A DNA stretch of 64,000 bases from Mycobacterium colombiense (GCF_001665835.1 NZ_LZSX01000073.1:310001-374000); one strand, 5' to 3'; positions 32,499 to 42,060 are shown, counted from the stretch's first letter. Notes: generated by a model from the letters alone, not told the origin. Numbers and translations are program-made.

Positions 32499-33689
32499 AT
32501 GAACCAGGAAATCGTTGACCTGTATTACGACCCGTTTGACTTCGACATCGACGAGGATCCATATCCGGTGTGGCGGCGGATGCGCGAGGAAGTGCCGCTG
32601 TACTACAACGAGCGTCACGACTTCTACGCGCTGAGTCGATGGGATGATGTCGCTCGTGAGCTGCCGAACTGGCAGACCTACCGGTCGGGGCGCGGCACCG
32701 TCATGGATGTCATCAAAAGTGGCATCGAGGTTCCTCCGGGGGTGATCCTGTTCGAGGACCCACCGCAACACGACCTGCATCGGCGATTGCTGTCGAAGGT
32801 GTTCACCCCGCGCCGGATGGCTGTCATCGAACCGTTGACGCGCGAGTTCTGTGTACGGGCTCTCGATTCGTTGATGGGGCGGAACCAATTCGACGTCATC
32901 GCCGACCTCGGTGCCCTGATCCCGATGCGCACCATAGGTTATCTGCTCGGCATCCCCGAACACGGCCAGCAGCTGATCCGCGACACCACGAACAATGCTA
33001 TCGACCTGAAGGAGGGTCAGTTCGCGGTCGCCGACAAAGCGTTCGAGGAGTCGTATCTGTTGTTCTCCGAGTACATCGACTGGCGGGCCGACCATCCATC
33101 CGACGACCTGATGACGCAGCTGCTCAACGCTGAACTGGAAGACGATGGTGGAGTACGCAAGCTGACGCGCACCGAGGTGCTCACCTACACCAGCATGATC
33201 GCCGGTGCCGGCAACGAAACCACTACCCGGCTCATCGGTTTCGCGTGCCAGCTGCTGGCCGATCACCCGGCCCAGCGCCGCGAGCTTGTGGCCGACCCCG
33301 CACTGATCCCGGGTGCCATCGAGGAGGTGCTGCGCTACGAGGCGCCGTCGCCGGTGCAGGCGCGATACGTCGCCCACGATACGGAATGCCTCGGCCAGCT
33401 GATCGCAGAGGGCTCAATCATGTTGCTAATCAACGGATCCGCCAACCGCGACGAAGCGCACTTCCCGAACGGCGAGCAGTTCGACATTCACCGTCGAGGT
33501 GGACACCTCAGCTTCGGGCAGGGTCTGCACTTCTGCCTCGGTTCCTCGCTGGCACGCATGCAGGCCAGGGTCTTGCTGGAAGAGATCCTTAAGCGGTGGC
33601 CGCAGTGGGACGTCGATTACGCGCGTGCGAGCAAAGCCCATACCGCCAGCGTGCGGGGGTGGTCCAAGCTGCCGATCATGACACGATGA
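32499..33689 (+). CDS. Cytochrome P450
   Basis: A 396-residue P450. The I-helix motif AGNETT starts at 237, ExxR is EVLR (276-279), and the haem loop FGQGLHFCLG has Cys346. The N-terminus FDFDIDEDPYPVWRRMREEVPLYY resembles the P450 at 3406. No ferredoxin gene is adjacent, so it must borrow a partner, possibly one of the four in this window. It is followed 28 bases later by a TetR gene that probably regulates it. Confidence 0.94.
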   Translation: MNQEIVDLYYDPFDFDIDEDPYPVWRRMREEVPLYYNERHDFYALSRWDDVARELPNWQTYRSGRGTVMDVIKSGIEVPPGVILFEDPPQHDLHRRLLSKVFTPRRMAVIEPLTREFCVRALDSLMGRNQFDVIADLGALIPMRTIGYLLGIPEHGQQLIRDTTNNAIDLKEGQFAVADKAFEESYLLFSEYIDWRADHPSDDLMTQLLNAELEDDGGVRKLTRTEVLTYTSMIAGAGNETTTRLIGFACQLLADHPAQRRELVADPALIPGAIEEVLRYEAPSPVQARYVAHDTECLGQLIAEGSIMLLINGSANRDEAHFPNGEQFDIHRRGGHLSFGQGLHFCLGSSLARMQARVLLEEILKRWPQWDVDYARASKAHTASVRGWSKLPIMTR

Positions 33690-33717
33690 GCGTCACACCG
33701 CGGGCAAGGAGGTGAGG

Positions 33718-34353
33718 GTGCAAGCTTCGAAGCCGCAGCAACAATCCGTCCGACGAGCGCGAGGCTCGCTGACTGAAGATGCGATCGTGGAGACAGCCTT
33801 CGCGATAGCAGCGGAGTCCTCAATCGAGGAGCTCAGCATTCCGCTGGTCGCCAAATCGCTGGACGTCGGCGTAACCAGCATCTACTGGCATGTACGCAAC
33901 AAATCAGAGCTTCTCGACGCCATGACCGACCGCGCGTTGCGCCGCAGCGGATTACCGGCGTTCACCGAGTCGGACGATTGGCGCGAGTCGTTGAAGGCGC
34001 ACGCACGCGGCGTGCGCCGGACCTTCCTCAGCGACCCGGTGTTGACGGACCTGATCCTCATTCGAGGCGCGCTGAGCCCGCTGGCACGACGGCTCGGCGA
34101 ACAGGAGACGCAGAAAGCGATCGCCAACATGATCGATTCCGGTCTCGACGAGCAGACAGCCCACGACACGTACTCCGCGGTGTCGGAACTCGTTCGAGGG
34201 TCAATACTTCTCGCGAGATTGGCACAAAAGCACAACGCAGCACAGCAGACGGAGTCCGCCGACGAGGACGGATTCACCAGCGCCCCAGTACCGCCCGACG
34301 ATCGAGCATTCGAACTTCTTCTGACCTCACTGCTCGCCAGCGCCGCGCCGTGA
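33718..34353 (+). CDS. TetR family transcriptional regulator (TetR_C-like)
   Basis: A 211-residue TetR protein. The DNA-binding region is VETAFAIAAESSIEELSIPLVAKSLDVGVTSIYWHVRNKSELLDAM, with the TSIYWHV recognition helix typical of the TetR class. GTG 33718 follows AAGGAGG by five bases; GTG 33712 is less well placed. The C-terminal domain ends in a polar, acidic tail. It lies at the end of the DapB-P450 operon and probably controls it; the TACTG repeats before that operon are a possible target. Confidence 0.85.
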   Translation: MQASKPQQQSVRRARGSLTEDAIVETAFAIAAESSIEELSIPLVAKSLDVGVTSIYWHVRNKSELLDAMTDRALRRSGLPAFTESDDWRESLKAHARGVRRTFLSDPVLTDLILIRGALSPLARRLGEQETQKAIANMIDSGLDEQTAHDTYSAVSELVRGSILLARLAQKHNAAQQTESADEDGFTSAPVPPDDRAFELLLTSLLASAAP

Positions 34354-34694
34354 CTCGCAGGTTTAGCCGCTGCGTTCCCGGTTCAAAAGCCATGTAGTTC
34401 CTTGGGCGTTAGAGGACTCCGCAAGAGGCCACGGGCACCAACACGCAGCCGGCCTGGGTTACCGAACACCACCGTGTGCGCTGACCGAGACAGCCGCGCC
34501 CGCTAGCCGTGGCCTGCGAGATATCAGCAGAATTACAACGGCGCGGCTCTAATTCCGGATGGGCTCGCTATCGGGGACTCGCCAAATCCGCGGCCTCGCG
34601 TGTGCGGCCACAGCGGCCGCCGTCGGCGTGTCGTGGCCGTCAGCTCACCGGCAAAACCCTGGGTTCACACTCGACGGTCGAACGGCGAAACGGC
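34354..34694. other. 341-base non-coding gap with a possible gene fragment
   Basis: No full gene, tRNA or clear terminator was found between the TetR gene and the convergent Mas gene. A short frame from ATG 34559 to a stop at 34717 reads GLACAATAAAVGVSWPSAH, which looks like a signal peptide followed by only about 20 residues. It could be the leftover start of an exported protein gene lost by deletion. Support is weak. Confidence 0.3.
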
Positions 34695-35267
34695 CTAGAC
34701 CGGATCGAACTTGGTGATCAGCCAGGCGCCGTTGACCCGGGCCAAGCTCACCAGCACGCTGCTGGATGCCATCGCCGGGTCGGGATTGTCCTTGCTCGTT
34801 GTGCTCTGGTCGACCAGCACCAGCACGACGGCCGAATTCGGATGTAACTCCTGAACCGCGGCCCCCAGCACCCGGGCGTTGGTTTTCAGTGACTTCTGTT
34901 TGGCTGCCGGAGCCACGATCTGTTCGGTGAACTGGTTGTAGTACGACAAGAAGTCGCCGGACAGGTGCGTCTTGGCGTTGGCGAAGTCTTTGTCGAGCGA
35001 GTCGGGCGAGTACGACAGCAACGCGACCGTTCCGTCGGACGCCGCAGTGGCGACCGCGCTAGCGACGCTGGCGTCGGTCTGCTTATCCGGCCGGTACTGC
35101 TTGAAGTACAGCCACGTCGCCGCGCCACCGGAAAGCAGCAGCAGCACAATCAGAATCACGGGAACGACTTTCACCTTGCGCCGCGCAGGTGGAGCGCTAC
35201 TTTCATTGCGGTCGGTTGGTTCGGCAGAGTCGTCGGCCGGGTCGATGCTGGGCTTGTCCTCGCTCAT
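34695..35267 (-). CDS. Mce-associated membrane protein (Mas type, short)
   Basis: A 190-residue Mce-associated protein with a polar acidic N-terminus, one membrane segment ([22 protein letters not shown], about 34-55) and an extracytoplasmic domain ending in [12 protein letters not shown]. The motif [16 protein letters not shown] is characteristic. Mas proteins are thought to assemble with or stabilise Mce complexes at the membrane. ATG 35267 overlaps the next Mas stop as ATGA. It is a paralogue of 52791-53432 and lies about 7 kb from the mce operon. Confidence 0.88.
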   Translation of the reverse strand: MSEDKPSIDPADDSAEPTDRNESSAPPARRKVKVVPVILIVLLLLSGGAATWLYFKQYRPDKQTDASVASAVATAASDGTVALLSYSPDSLDKDFANAKTHLSGDFLSYYNQFTEQIVAPAAKQKSLKTNARVLGAAVQELHPNSAVVLVLVDQSTTSKDNPDPAMASSSVLVSLARVNGAWLITKFDPV

Positions 35268-36133
35268 GGAATGAACTCCACGTTGGACATCTTGTATTGC
35301 CCGCCGTCGTTTTTGACGGTCACTTTGAGCCGCCAATTGCGTGGTTCGTCTTTGGCGCCCGCGGCGTTGTTGATGTGCGAGGTCGCCGCGACGAGAACCA
35401 ACGCGGCATCGCCGTTTATGGCTTGCACGGCCGCCGCATTCACGGTTCCTTGCGTGACGACTTTGGACTGCTCTACGACGGTCGTGAAATCTTTTGCACG
35501 CGCCTGGAAGTCGTCCCGGAACTGGCCGGTCGAGCTGTCGATCACCCGCTGGACGTCCTCCTTGGCCTTGTTGAAGTCCATGGAAGTCAGATTGACGACG
35601 CCTTGTCTGGCTCCCGCGATGAAGTTCGCGGCGCGCTGGTTGCGCTCGACGGTTTCATGACGCTGCCACATCATGTATCCGCTGGCCCCGGTGAAAGCGC
35701 AGATGAGGACGATGACGGCTGCTTTCCATGCCACGGACCACGAGGGCAGCCGCAGGCGTCGCCGAGAGCGGGCCGGCTTGGATTCCGCTTCTGCCTCTTC
35801 GGCGGTTTCGTCGGAGCCTTCTTCGGCCTGTGTCTCGTCTTCGACGGTTGCCTCGGAGGTGTCGGCGTCGGTCGTGTCGGTGACGTCCTCCGTCTCCGGC
35901 TCGGCGGTGTCGGTTGTGTCCTCGTCCGCGGCTTCTTCGGTGGCCTCGGTCTCGGCCTCTGGCTCAGCCTGGGCCAGAGCTTCACGCCGGAGGCGGGCCG
36001 CACGGGCGCGGGCGCGCGCCGCGGCGGCCAGCGCTTCGGCTTCGGCTGCCTCGGCCTCGGCTTCCTCGAGCAATGCCATCGCGTCGGCTTTCGAGGTGGC
36101 CGAATCTTGCGGCGGTTTCTTCGCCTCAGCCAT
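35264..36133 (-). CDS. Mce-associated membrane protein (Mas type, long)
   Basis: A 289-residue Mas protein. Residues 1-125 are low-complexity: an Ala/Glu/Arg helix-rich stretch and a long Glu/Thr/Asp-rich acidic segment, probably a cytoplasmic coiled or disordered tail. A membrane segment follows ([17 protein letters not shown], near 143-158), then an exported domain ending [10 protein letters not shown]. It is paralogous to 53429-54244. The two Mas genes of each pair are in the same order and overlap by four bases. Confidence 0.88.
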   Translation of the reverse strand: MAEAKKPPQDSATSKADAMALLEEAEAEAAEAEALAAAARARARAARLRREALAQAEPEAETEATEEAADEDTTDTAEPETEDVTDTTDADTSEATVEDETQAEEGSDETAEEAEAESKPARSRRRLRLPSWSVAWKAAVIVLICAFTGASGYMMWQRHETVERNQRAANFIAGARQGVVNLTSMDFNKAKEDVQRVIDSSTGQFRDDFQARAKDFTTVVEQSKVVTQGTVNAAAVQAINGDAALVLVAATSHINNAAGAKDEPRNWRLKVTVKNDGGQYKMSNVEFIP

Positions 36134-36165
36134 CGTGCTTACTGACTCCTGTACGTCTCACGCGG

Positions 36166-36594
36166 CTACCATCGCACGAGCGAGAACGGCCAGCTGTTGG
36201 TGCCCCCCGGTCCGCCGCCGCAGCCGGTGTCGAACGTCGAGTCGACCTGACCCGCCAGCGTCACCGCATCCCACGAGTAGACGTCATGCGAGGGAAAGAA
36301 CTGGACCACGCAGCGCACACCGTCAGGCACATCAACGGCCAGGGTGTAGCGGCCGTTGGACAGCTGGGCTATGCCTCTATAGACCGTCGCTTGCCCGTTG
36401 GGCTGCGGAGTTGCGTACACCTGCAGGCATCCCGGCGCCGGCTGGACGCACGGGCTAATCGACCAAATCCAGCTGTGGCCGGGATCCCGATTCGTGTCCA
36501 CCCTGTAGTTGCCAAACAGCATGTCTGCGTGGGCGCTCGGCGTGACGGTCAGCGCGGCCATGGCAAGCGCAAGGCTCACTGCGAAAGTCTTCAC
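36166..36594 (-). CDS. Secreted protein of unknown function
   Basis: A 142-residue exported protein. A signal peptide (MKTFAVSLALAMAALTVTPSAHA) precedes a mature domain with DMLFGNYRVDTNRDPGHSWIWSISPC and a pattern of strands and four cysteines. GTG 36594 was chosen because GGGAG is seven bases upstream; ATG 36609 is possible. Small exported beta-rich proteins of this type occur near Mas and P450 genes in mycobacteria. It shares the NGTYR/VWTISSC style with 52138-52659, which may be a distant relative. Confidence 0.75.
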   Translation of the reverse strand: MKTFAVSLALAMAALTVTPSAHADMLFGNYRVDTNRDPGHSWIWSISPCVQPAPGCLQVYATPQPNGQATVYRGIAQLSNGRYTLAVDVPDGVRCVVQFFPSHDVYSWDAVTLAGQVDSTFDTGCGGGPGGTNSWPFSLVRW

Positions 36595-36681
36595 CGGTGC
36601 GTCTCCCATCTCTGCACACGCAATTGCCCCAATATAGGTCGCGGTCACGCCGAACAGGTCTACTCGAAGAAATTGCGACGG

Positions 36682-38046
36682 TCAGTCGATGACCGCGGAT
36701 TCCTTGCGTTCCGTGATCGGCCGGGCGAGTTCTTGCTCGTCGCAGATGCGCTGCAGCTTCTCCAGCGTCTCGTCCAGGCCCGCCCCGACCTTGCGGCCGG
36801 GCGTGAAGGTGGCCGGCAGCTTACGCATGCCCTGGATGACGCCGATGGTCTCGTAGTGGACGGTGCCCTCCCGATCGCACTGATAGTCGGGCATCCGGTC
36901 GAGGACCGCGGTCAGCATGGACTTGAACACGGTGCGCGCCACGTTCGAGCCGATGCACCGGTGAACGCCCAGCCCGAAGCTGAAGTGCCGGTTACCTTTA
37001 CGGTCGAGGATGATCTGGTCGGGGTCGTGGAACACCGAGGGGTCGCGGTTGGCCATCGCCCACGAAATCCAGAGCCGCTCACCCTCTTTGAAATGCGTGC
37101 CGTCGAGCTCGGTGTCGTCGGCAAAGGTCCTGCCATCTCCGGGCGCCGGGGTGAAGTAGCGCAGGAACTCCTCGGTCGCGGGGTCGAGCAGGGTTTTGCG
37201 CTCGTTGCTGAGCAGCTGGCGCTGCTCGGGGTGTTCCGAAAGCCATTCCAGCGAATGGGCGGTCAGCGCGGTCGTGGTGTCGAAGCCACCGCCGATGACC
37301 AGGCCCAGGTTCCCCAGGATTTCCAGCTCCGGGGCCGGCTCGCCGTCGATGCGCATCTCGAGCAGGCCGTTCACGATTCCGGGCCGCGGGTTTGCGCGGA
37401 TCTCGATCATGTTGTTGACCATGTCGAGCCCCATCTCGCGGTGCATCGCGGTGACGCGCTCGATGTCGGGGGAGTGCTCGGGCGTGTACACCGCGGCGTG
37501 CACCGGCTCGCTGTACATGTTCCACTTCTTCAGCGGGATACCCAGCATTGCCAGCGTGAAGACGGCGGGCACGATGTTGGCCAGGTCGTCGACGAAGTCG
37601 ATGCGGCCACTCTCGATTTTCTCGTCGAGGCAGGCGCGCGTCACGTCGTCGATGAACGGTTCCCAGCGCTTGATCGCCGCCGGTGACAGATACGGGTTGA
37701 GCACGGTTCGGTAGGTGCGGTGCTCGGGGTCGTCCATCTCCAGGATCCCGCCGCGCACCGCGCTGACCCGGCTGGCCGTGGGGATCGAAATGCCCTTGTA
37801 GCCGCGGCGTTCGCCGTGAATGTCGTGATCGTTGGAGACGGCGGGGCAGCGGGCCAGCTCGAAGACCTCGTGGCTGCCGGCCGCAACCCAGTGCCCGCCG
37901 TAGGTTTCCGTCCACGCCATGGGGCACTTGGCGTGCATCTCTTCGGTGATCGCCTTGAACTTCGACCGGTACTCCGAAGAATGCCGGTCGAAGTGGTACC
38001 GGTTCTTCTTGCGGTCGCTGTCATTGACGACGTCGTCGACACTCAA
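36682..38046 (-). CDS. Cytochrome P450
   Basis: A 454-residue P450, longer than its neighbours. The I-helix motif GGGFDTT (252-258) is a variant with Asp in place of Glu. ExxR is EFLR (293-296). The haem loop FGLGVHRCIG has Cys364. A C-terminal tail of about 40 charged residues follows the usual end. The start is TTG after GGGAG. A ferredoxin lies just upstream (46 bases) on the same strand and an SDR before that, forming a catalytic set. The adjacent GAGAAT palindromes may control it. Confidence 0.94.
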   Translation of the reverse strand: MSVDDVVNDSDRKKNRYHFDRHSSEYRSKFKAITEEMHAKCPMAWTETYGGHWVAAGSHEVFELARCPAVSNDHDIHGERRGYKGISIPTASRVSAVRGGILEMDDPEHRTYRTVLNPYLSPAAIKRWEPFIDDVTRACLDEKIESGRIDFVDDLANIVPAVFTLAMLGIPLKKWNMYSEPVHAAVYTPEHSPDIERVTAMHREMGLDMVNNMIEIRANPRPGIVNGLLEMRIDGEPAPELEILGNLGLVIGGGFDTTTALTAHSLEWLSEHPEQRQLLSNERKTLLDPATEEFLRYFTPAPGDGRTFADDTELDGTHFKEGERLWISWAMANRDPSVFHDPDQIILDRKGNRHFSFGLGVHRCIGSNVARTVFKSMLTAVLDRMPDYQCDREGTVHYETIGVIQGMRKLPATFTPGRKVGAGLDETLEKLQRICDEQELARPITERKESAVID

Positions 38047-38091
38047 CGCTCTGTCTCCCTACGTGTTTCGATAGCTGAGGACCGTGCCGGC

Positions 38092-38292
38092 TCAGGCGTC
38101 GTCGGTGATCATGATGGCCTGCTCCGGACAGGACTGCGCGGCTTCACGCACCTGGTCCTCGCGATCGGCGGGAACCACCTCGTCGATCGCCGACGAACTG
38201 CCGTCAATGTCGCTGAGCTGGAACGATTCCGGAGCGATCATCGCGCACAGGGTGTGGCCCTGGCACCGTTCTGAATCCACCCAGACCTTCAC
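38092..38292 (-). CDS. Small P450-type ferredoxin
   Basis: A 66-residue ferredoxin with CQGHTLC and a later CP, so three cysteines and His at the variable position. It begins KVWVDSERC, like the ferredoxin at 2677. GTG 38292 follows GAGAGGAG. It lies between the SDR and the P450 and would feed electrons to the latter. Its open frame extends upstream, so the start was fixed by the ribosome site and family length. Confidence 0.9.
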   Translation of the reverse strand: MKVWVDSERCQGHTLCAMIAPESFQLSDIDGSSSAIDEVVPADREDQVREAAQSCPEQAIMITDDA

Positions 38293-38345
38293 GGGCTTTC
38301 TCCTCTCACACTGGTTGCCGGGCACCGCTGACGAATCGCCAACGC

Positions 38346-39047
38346 TCAGGTGTTTCGACCGCCATTGACGCCCAAGATCTGACCGGTGATGTAGCCGGCC
38401 TCCTCGGACACCAGAAACGCGCATGCCGCCGCGATGTCCTCGGGGGTGCCCATCCGGCGTACCGGGGTCCGCGCGATGGTTTCGTCGATGTCGCCGAGGA
38501 ATCCGTTCTTCTCGGCCGCGCGCAGCATCGGGGTGTCGATGAAGCCGGGCGGCACCGCGTTGACCGTGATGCCCTTGGGTCCGTACTCAAGTGCGAGCGA
38601 CTTCGTCAGGCCGTTGACCGCCGACTTCGCCGCCACATAGTGACTCATATAAGGAGCACCCGAATGCGTGCTCGACGACGAGATGTTGACGATGCGGCCC
38701 CACCCCGCCTCGACCATGTCGGGCAGCACCGCCTGGACGGTATGGAAGACGCCGTTGAGGTTGACGTCGATCACCCGGTGCCAGTCCTCGAAGCTGATGT
38801 TGTTGAACTTCTTGAACCCGTCGAGGCCCGCGGCATTGACCAGAACCGTCACCGGCCCGAGCTGGGCGCGGATGGCCGACAGCGCCGCATCTACTTGCGC
38901 CCGGTCGGTGACGTCGGCGGTGTAAGCGAAGTCGGCTTCCGAAGGACGCAGGTCCACAGAGGCGACGTTCAAGCCGTCGGCGCGCAGGCGGTGCGCGACG
39001 GCGAGACCGATGCCAGACCCGCCACCGGTGACTACCGCGGTCTTCAT
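38346..39047 (-). CDS. Short-chain dehydrogenase/reductase (FabG-like)
   Basis: A 233-residue classical SDR. TGGGSGIG is the cofactor loop (7-14), NAAG follows, and the SSSSTHSGAPYMSHYVAAK segment has the catalytic Ser, Tyr and Lys. PPGFIDTPM and the C-terminal GQILGVNGGRNT are typical of FabG-like 3-oxoacyl or hydroxysteroid dehydrogenases. It heads the SDR-ferredoxin-P450 set and faces the aldehyde dehydrogenase across a 281-base region with two palindromes. Confidence 0.9.
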   Translation of the reverse strand: MKTAVVTGGGSGIGLAVAHRLRADGLNVASVDLRPSEADFAYTADVTDRAQVDAALSAIRAQLGPVTVLVNAAGLDGFKKFNNISFEDWHRVIDVNLNGVFHTVQAVLPDMVEAGWGRIVNISSSSTHSGAPYMSHYVAAKSAVNGLTKSLALEYGPKGITVNAVPPGFIDTPMLRAAEKNGFLGDIDETIARTPVRRMGTPEDIAAACAFLVSEEAGYITGQILGVNGGRNT

Positions 39048-39107
39048 GTTGTGGCCTCTGCTCCGAAGGGGGCCATTTCAGTCACAAAGAATCTCCCTTA
39101 CAATTAT

Positions 39108-39122
39108 GAGAACCTTACTCTC
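39108..39122. promoter_or_regulatory. GAGAAT-N3-ATTCTC-type palindrome (10 of 12)
   Basis: GAGAACCTTACTCTC has one change in each arm, and the changes are not symmetrical. It lies 61 bases from the SDR start (39047), on the SDR side of the divergent region. It would serve the SDR-ferredoxin-P450 genes. Confidence 0.42.
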
Positions 39123-39284
39123 CACGCGGAGCGCCGTGCAACACGCGCACAACACCGCGTCCAGCCTGCGCGGAGAGGCCCAGGCCGACAGAGTACGGCT
39201 CTTTGCGGCGCTGGTCAGCACCTCGATCCCGTTCCTGAGACTTTCTTGAATTATCGAAACTCGACTGTAAGATTCGCCGGGGAA

Positions 39285-39299
39285 GAGAATGAAATTATC
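39285..39299. promoter_or_regulatory. GAGAAT-N3-ATTCTC-type palindrome (11 of 12)
   Basis: GAGAATGAAATTATC has a single change. It ends 30 bases before the aldehyde dehydrogenase ATG, the same spacing as the perfect site before the acyl-CoA dehydrogenase at 26445. It is well placed to control the aldehyde dehydrogenase/CoA-transferase operon. The rest of the 281-base region shows no gene. Confidence 0.52.
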
Positions 39300-39328
39300 G
39301 TGATCGCCACCACACTAGGGGGTACGGA

Positions 39329-40858
39329 ATGCCTGCCCAGGACACGGCAGAGCCCGCCACTGGAACCACGGTGACCATCGCGGATGCCGAGCCCCATGTC
39401 GACCGTCGCCTGCTGATCGACGGCCGGCTGGTCAGCGCCGACAGGACATTCCCCTCGATCAATCCGGCGACGGGTGCCGTCGTCGGGCACGCGCCGGACG
39501 CCGGCGGCGCCGAGGCCCAAACCGCGATCGCGGCGGCCCGGCGTGCGTTCGATACCACCAGCTGGCCCACCGATGCCGAGTTTCGGATCCGCTGCCTCGA
39601 CCAGTTGCACCGGGCGCTACTCGAGCACGCCGACGAGTTGCGGGAACTCACCATCGCCGAGGTCGGCGCCACACGCACGCTGACCCAGGGCGCTCAGCTC
39701 GACGAGCCGATCGGCATCGTGCGCTTCTACGCGGACCTGCTGCGCAGCTATGAGTTCTCCGAGGACCTCGGCGAACGAGAGGTGCGGGGCATGCGCCACC
39801 ACCGCTGGGTGGAGAAGGAGGCCGCCGGCGTGGTCGGTGCCATCATCGCCTACAACTATCCGAACCAGCTCGCGCTGGCCAAGCTCGCGCCCGCGCTGGC
39901 CGCGGGGTGCACCGTCGTGCTCAAGGGCGCGCCGGACACACCACTGGTCACCCTGGCGCTCGGCGAGCTGATCGCCAAGCACACCGACATTCCCGCCGGG
40001 GTGGTGAACGTGCTCAGTTCGTCGGATCCCGCGTCGGGAGTCGCGCTGACCACCAGCCCGGACGTCGACGTCATCACCTTCACCGGGTCGACCGCGGTCG
40101 GGCGCAAGATCATGGCCGCCGCGAGCGACACCGTCAAGCGCGTCTTCCTGGAGCTCGGCGGCAAGTCGGCGGCGATCATGCTCGACGACGCCGACTTCGC
40201 CAACGCCGCCCTGTTCGCGGCGTTCAGCATGGTCACCCACGCCGGCCAGGGGTGTGCGCTCACGTCCCGGCTGTTGGTGCCCAAGTCGCACCATGACGAA
40301 ATCGTCGAACTGATCGCGCAGAACTTCGCCAAGGTGCGACACGGCGACCCGGCCGACCCGACAACTTATATGGGGCCGCTGATCAACGAGCAACAGCGGG
40401 AAAAGGTCGACGGCATGGTGCAGCGCGCCGTGGCCGCCGGGGCAACCCTGGTCACCGGCGGCAAGCGGTTGGATCCCGGCTATTTCTATGCGCCGACGCT
40501 GCTGACCAACGTCGATCCCGACAGCGAGATCGCGCAGGATGAGGTCTTCGGCCCTGTCCTCGTGGTGATCGGGTTCGACGACGACGACGATGCCGTGCGC
40601 ATCGCCAACAACTCGATCTACGGCCTGGCCGGTGCGGTGTTCAGTCGCGATCAGGACCGCGCGCTCGCGGTGGCGCGCCGCATCCGGACCGGATCCTTCT
40701 CCATCAACGGCGGCAACTACTTCGGCGCCGACACCCCCTTCGGGGGTTTCAAGCAGTCGGGTGTGGGTCGCGAGATGGGGGCGGCCGGGCTCGAGGAATT
40801 CCTGGAGAGCAAGACCTTTGCCGTGCCAGCCGTCTCAGCGAAAGGAGTCGGTGCATGA
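39329..40858 (+). CDS. Aldehyde dehydrogenase
   Basis: A 509-residue NAD(P)-dependent aldehyde dehydrogenase. The catalytic glutamate is in LELGGKSA, the nucleophile cysteine in HAGQGCALTSR, and the cofactor region is FTGSTAVG. ATG 39329 follows AGGGGG. It is one of two here (the other is at 20636) and differs in having an N-terminal extension. Its stop overlaps the CoA-transferase start as ATGA. A pathway aldehyde would be oxidised to an acid and then activated to a CoA ester by the next gene. Confidence 0.93.
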   Translation: MPAQDTAEPATGTTVTIADAEPHVDRRLLIDGRLVSADRTFPSINPATGAVVGHAPDAGGAEAQTAIAAARRAFDTTSWPTDAEFRIRCLDQLHRALLEHADELRELTIAEVGATRTLTQGAQLDEPIGIVRFYADLLRSYEFSEDLGEREVRGMRHHRWVEKEAAGVVGAIIAYNYPNQLALAKLAPALAAGCTVVLKGAPDTPLVTLALGELIAKHTDIPAGVVNVLSSSDPASGVALTTSPDVDVITFTGSTAVGRKIMAAASDTVKRVFLELGGKSAAIMLDDADFANAALFAAFSMVTHAGQGCALTSRLLVPKSHHDEIVELIAQNFAKVRHGDPADPTTYMGPLINEQQREKVDGMVQRAVAAGATLVTGGKRLDPGYFYAPTLLTNVDPDSEIAQDEVFGPVLVVIGFDDDDDAVRIANNSIYGLAGAVFSRDQDRALAVARRIRTGSFSINGGNYFGADTPFGGFKQSGVGREMGAAGLEEFLESKTFAVPAVSAKGVGA

Positions 40859-42060
40859 GGCCGCTCGAAGGCATCCGCGTACTTGAAGTCGCCATGTACG
40901 GGTTCGTTCCGTCGGCGGGTGCCGTGCTCGCCGAATGGGGCGCCGACGTGGTCAAGGTCGAGCACGCGGTGACCGGTGATCCGCAGCGGGGGCTGCGGCA
41001 GACCGGGATGCTGCGCGTTGAAGGCGATCCCAACCCCAACATCGAGCACGCCAACCGCGGCAAGCGCAGCATCGGGCTGGACATGTCGGTGCCCGAGGGC
41101 AAGGAAGTGCTCTACGAGCTGGCCCGCCGCGCGGATGTCTTCCTGACCAGTTTCCTGCCCGATCACCGGAAGAAGTTCGGCATCGACGTCGACGACATCA
41201 GGGCGGTGAACCCGAAGATCGTCTACGCGCGGGGGAGTGCGCTCGGCCCGCGCGGCGAAGAGTCCACCAAGGGCGGCTACGACATGACGGCCTTCTGGTG
41301 CCGGGCCGGAACCGCCGCCACCATTACTCCCGCCGGCATGCCGGGCATGATCGCGCCGCCGGGACCGGCGTACGGCGACACCATTTCGGGTACCAACCTC
41401 GCCGGCGGCATCGCGGCGGCGCTTCTCAAGCGTGAGCGCACCGGCGAACCGTCCGTCGTCGATGTGTCGCTGCTGGGCAGTGGCCTGTGGTCGCTGGGCC
41501 ACACGGTCGCGCTGACAAGGCATCTGAACCAGCGGCTGGAATCGCCACCGCCCGGCGTGCACGGCGCGCCCAACAACCCGCTGGTGGGCCTGTACACGAC
41601 GTCCGACGGCCGCTACATCTCGTTCGTGATGATGCAGCCCACCAAGTTCTGGGCCGACGTGTGTCGCCATGTTGACCTGCCGGAGCTGGCCGATGACCCG
41701 CGCTTCGACACGGTGGAGAACATCGCGGCCAACACCGCCGACGCGGTAGAACTGCTGACCAAGGCCATCGCCACCCGCACGCTGGCGGAGTGGAGCGAGC
41801 GCTTCGCCACGCTCTCCGGGCCGTGGGCACCCGTGCAGGACACTCTGCAGGCGGCCGACGACGCGCAGATCCGCTCGAATGAGTACATGGTGCGGGCGGG
41901 TGAACTGGAGTTGGTGTCCAACCCGGTACAGTTCGACGTCGCAGCGCCACAGACCGGGCCGGCCCCCGGATTCGCAGAGCAGACCGACGAGATCTTGATG
42001 GAGCTCGGCCTCGACTGGGACCGGATCATCGAACTCAAGACGGCCGGCGCCGTCACCTAG
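40855..42060 (+). CDS. CoA-transferase family III (CaiB/BaiF type)
   Basis: A 401-residue class III CoA-transferase. The N-terminal GIRVLEVAMYGFVPSAGAVLAEWGADVVKVE and NRGKRSIGLDM are diagnostic. Homologues include carnitine, bile-acid and racemase-type enzymes, such as alpha-methylacyl-CoA racemase relatives. It moves CoA between acids. It follows the aldehyde dehydrogenase with a four-base overlap and precedes the mce operon by 383 bases. It may activate the acid made by the dehydrogenase. Confidence 0.92.
   Translation: MRPLEGIRVLEVAMYGFVPSAGAVLAEWGADVVKVEHAVTGDPQRGLRQTGMLRVEGDPNPNIEHANRGKRSIGLDMSVPEGKEVLYELARRADVFLTSFLPDHRKKFGIDVDDIRAVNPKIVYARGSALGPRGEESTKGGYDMTAFWCRAGTAATITPAGMPGMIAPPGPAYGDTISGTNLAGGIAAALLKRERTGEPSVVDVSLLGSGLWSLGHTVALTRHLNQRLESPPPGVHGAPNNPLVGLYTTSDGRYISFVMMQPTKFWADVCRHVDLPELADDPRFDTVENIAANTADAVELLTKAIATRTLAEWSERFATLSGPWAPVQDTLQAADDAQIRSNEYMVRAGELELVSNPVQFDVAAPQTGPAPGFAEQTDEILMELGLDWDRIIELKTAGAVT

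Noticed and set aside
34354..34400. Possible tRNA fragment or attachment site (GGTTCAAAA near 34381)
   Set aside because: The T-loop-like bases have no matching stems or acceptor arm, and no integrase or repeat was seen.
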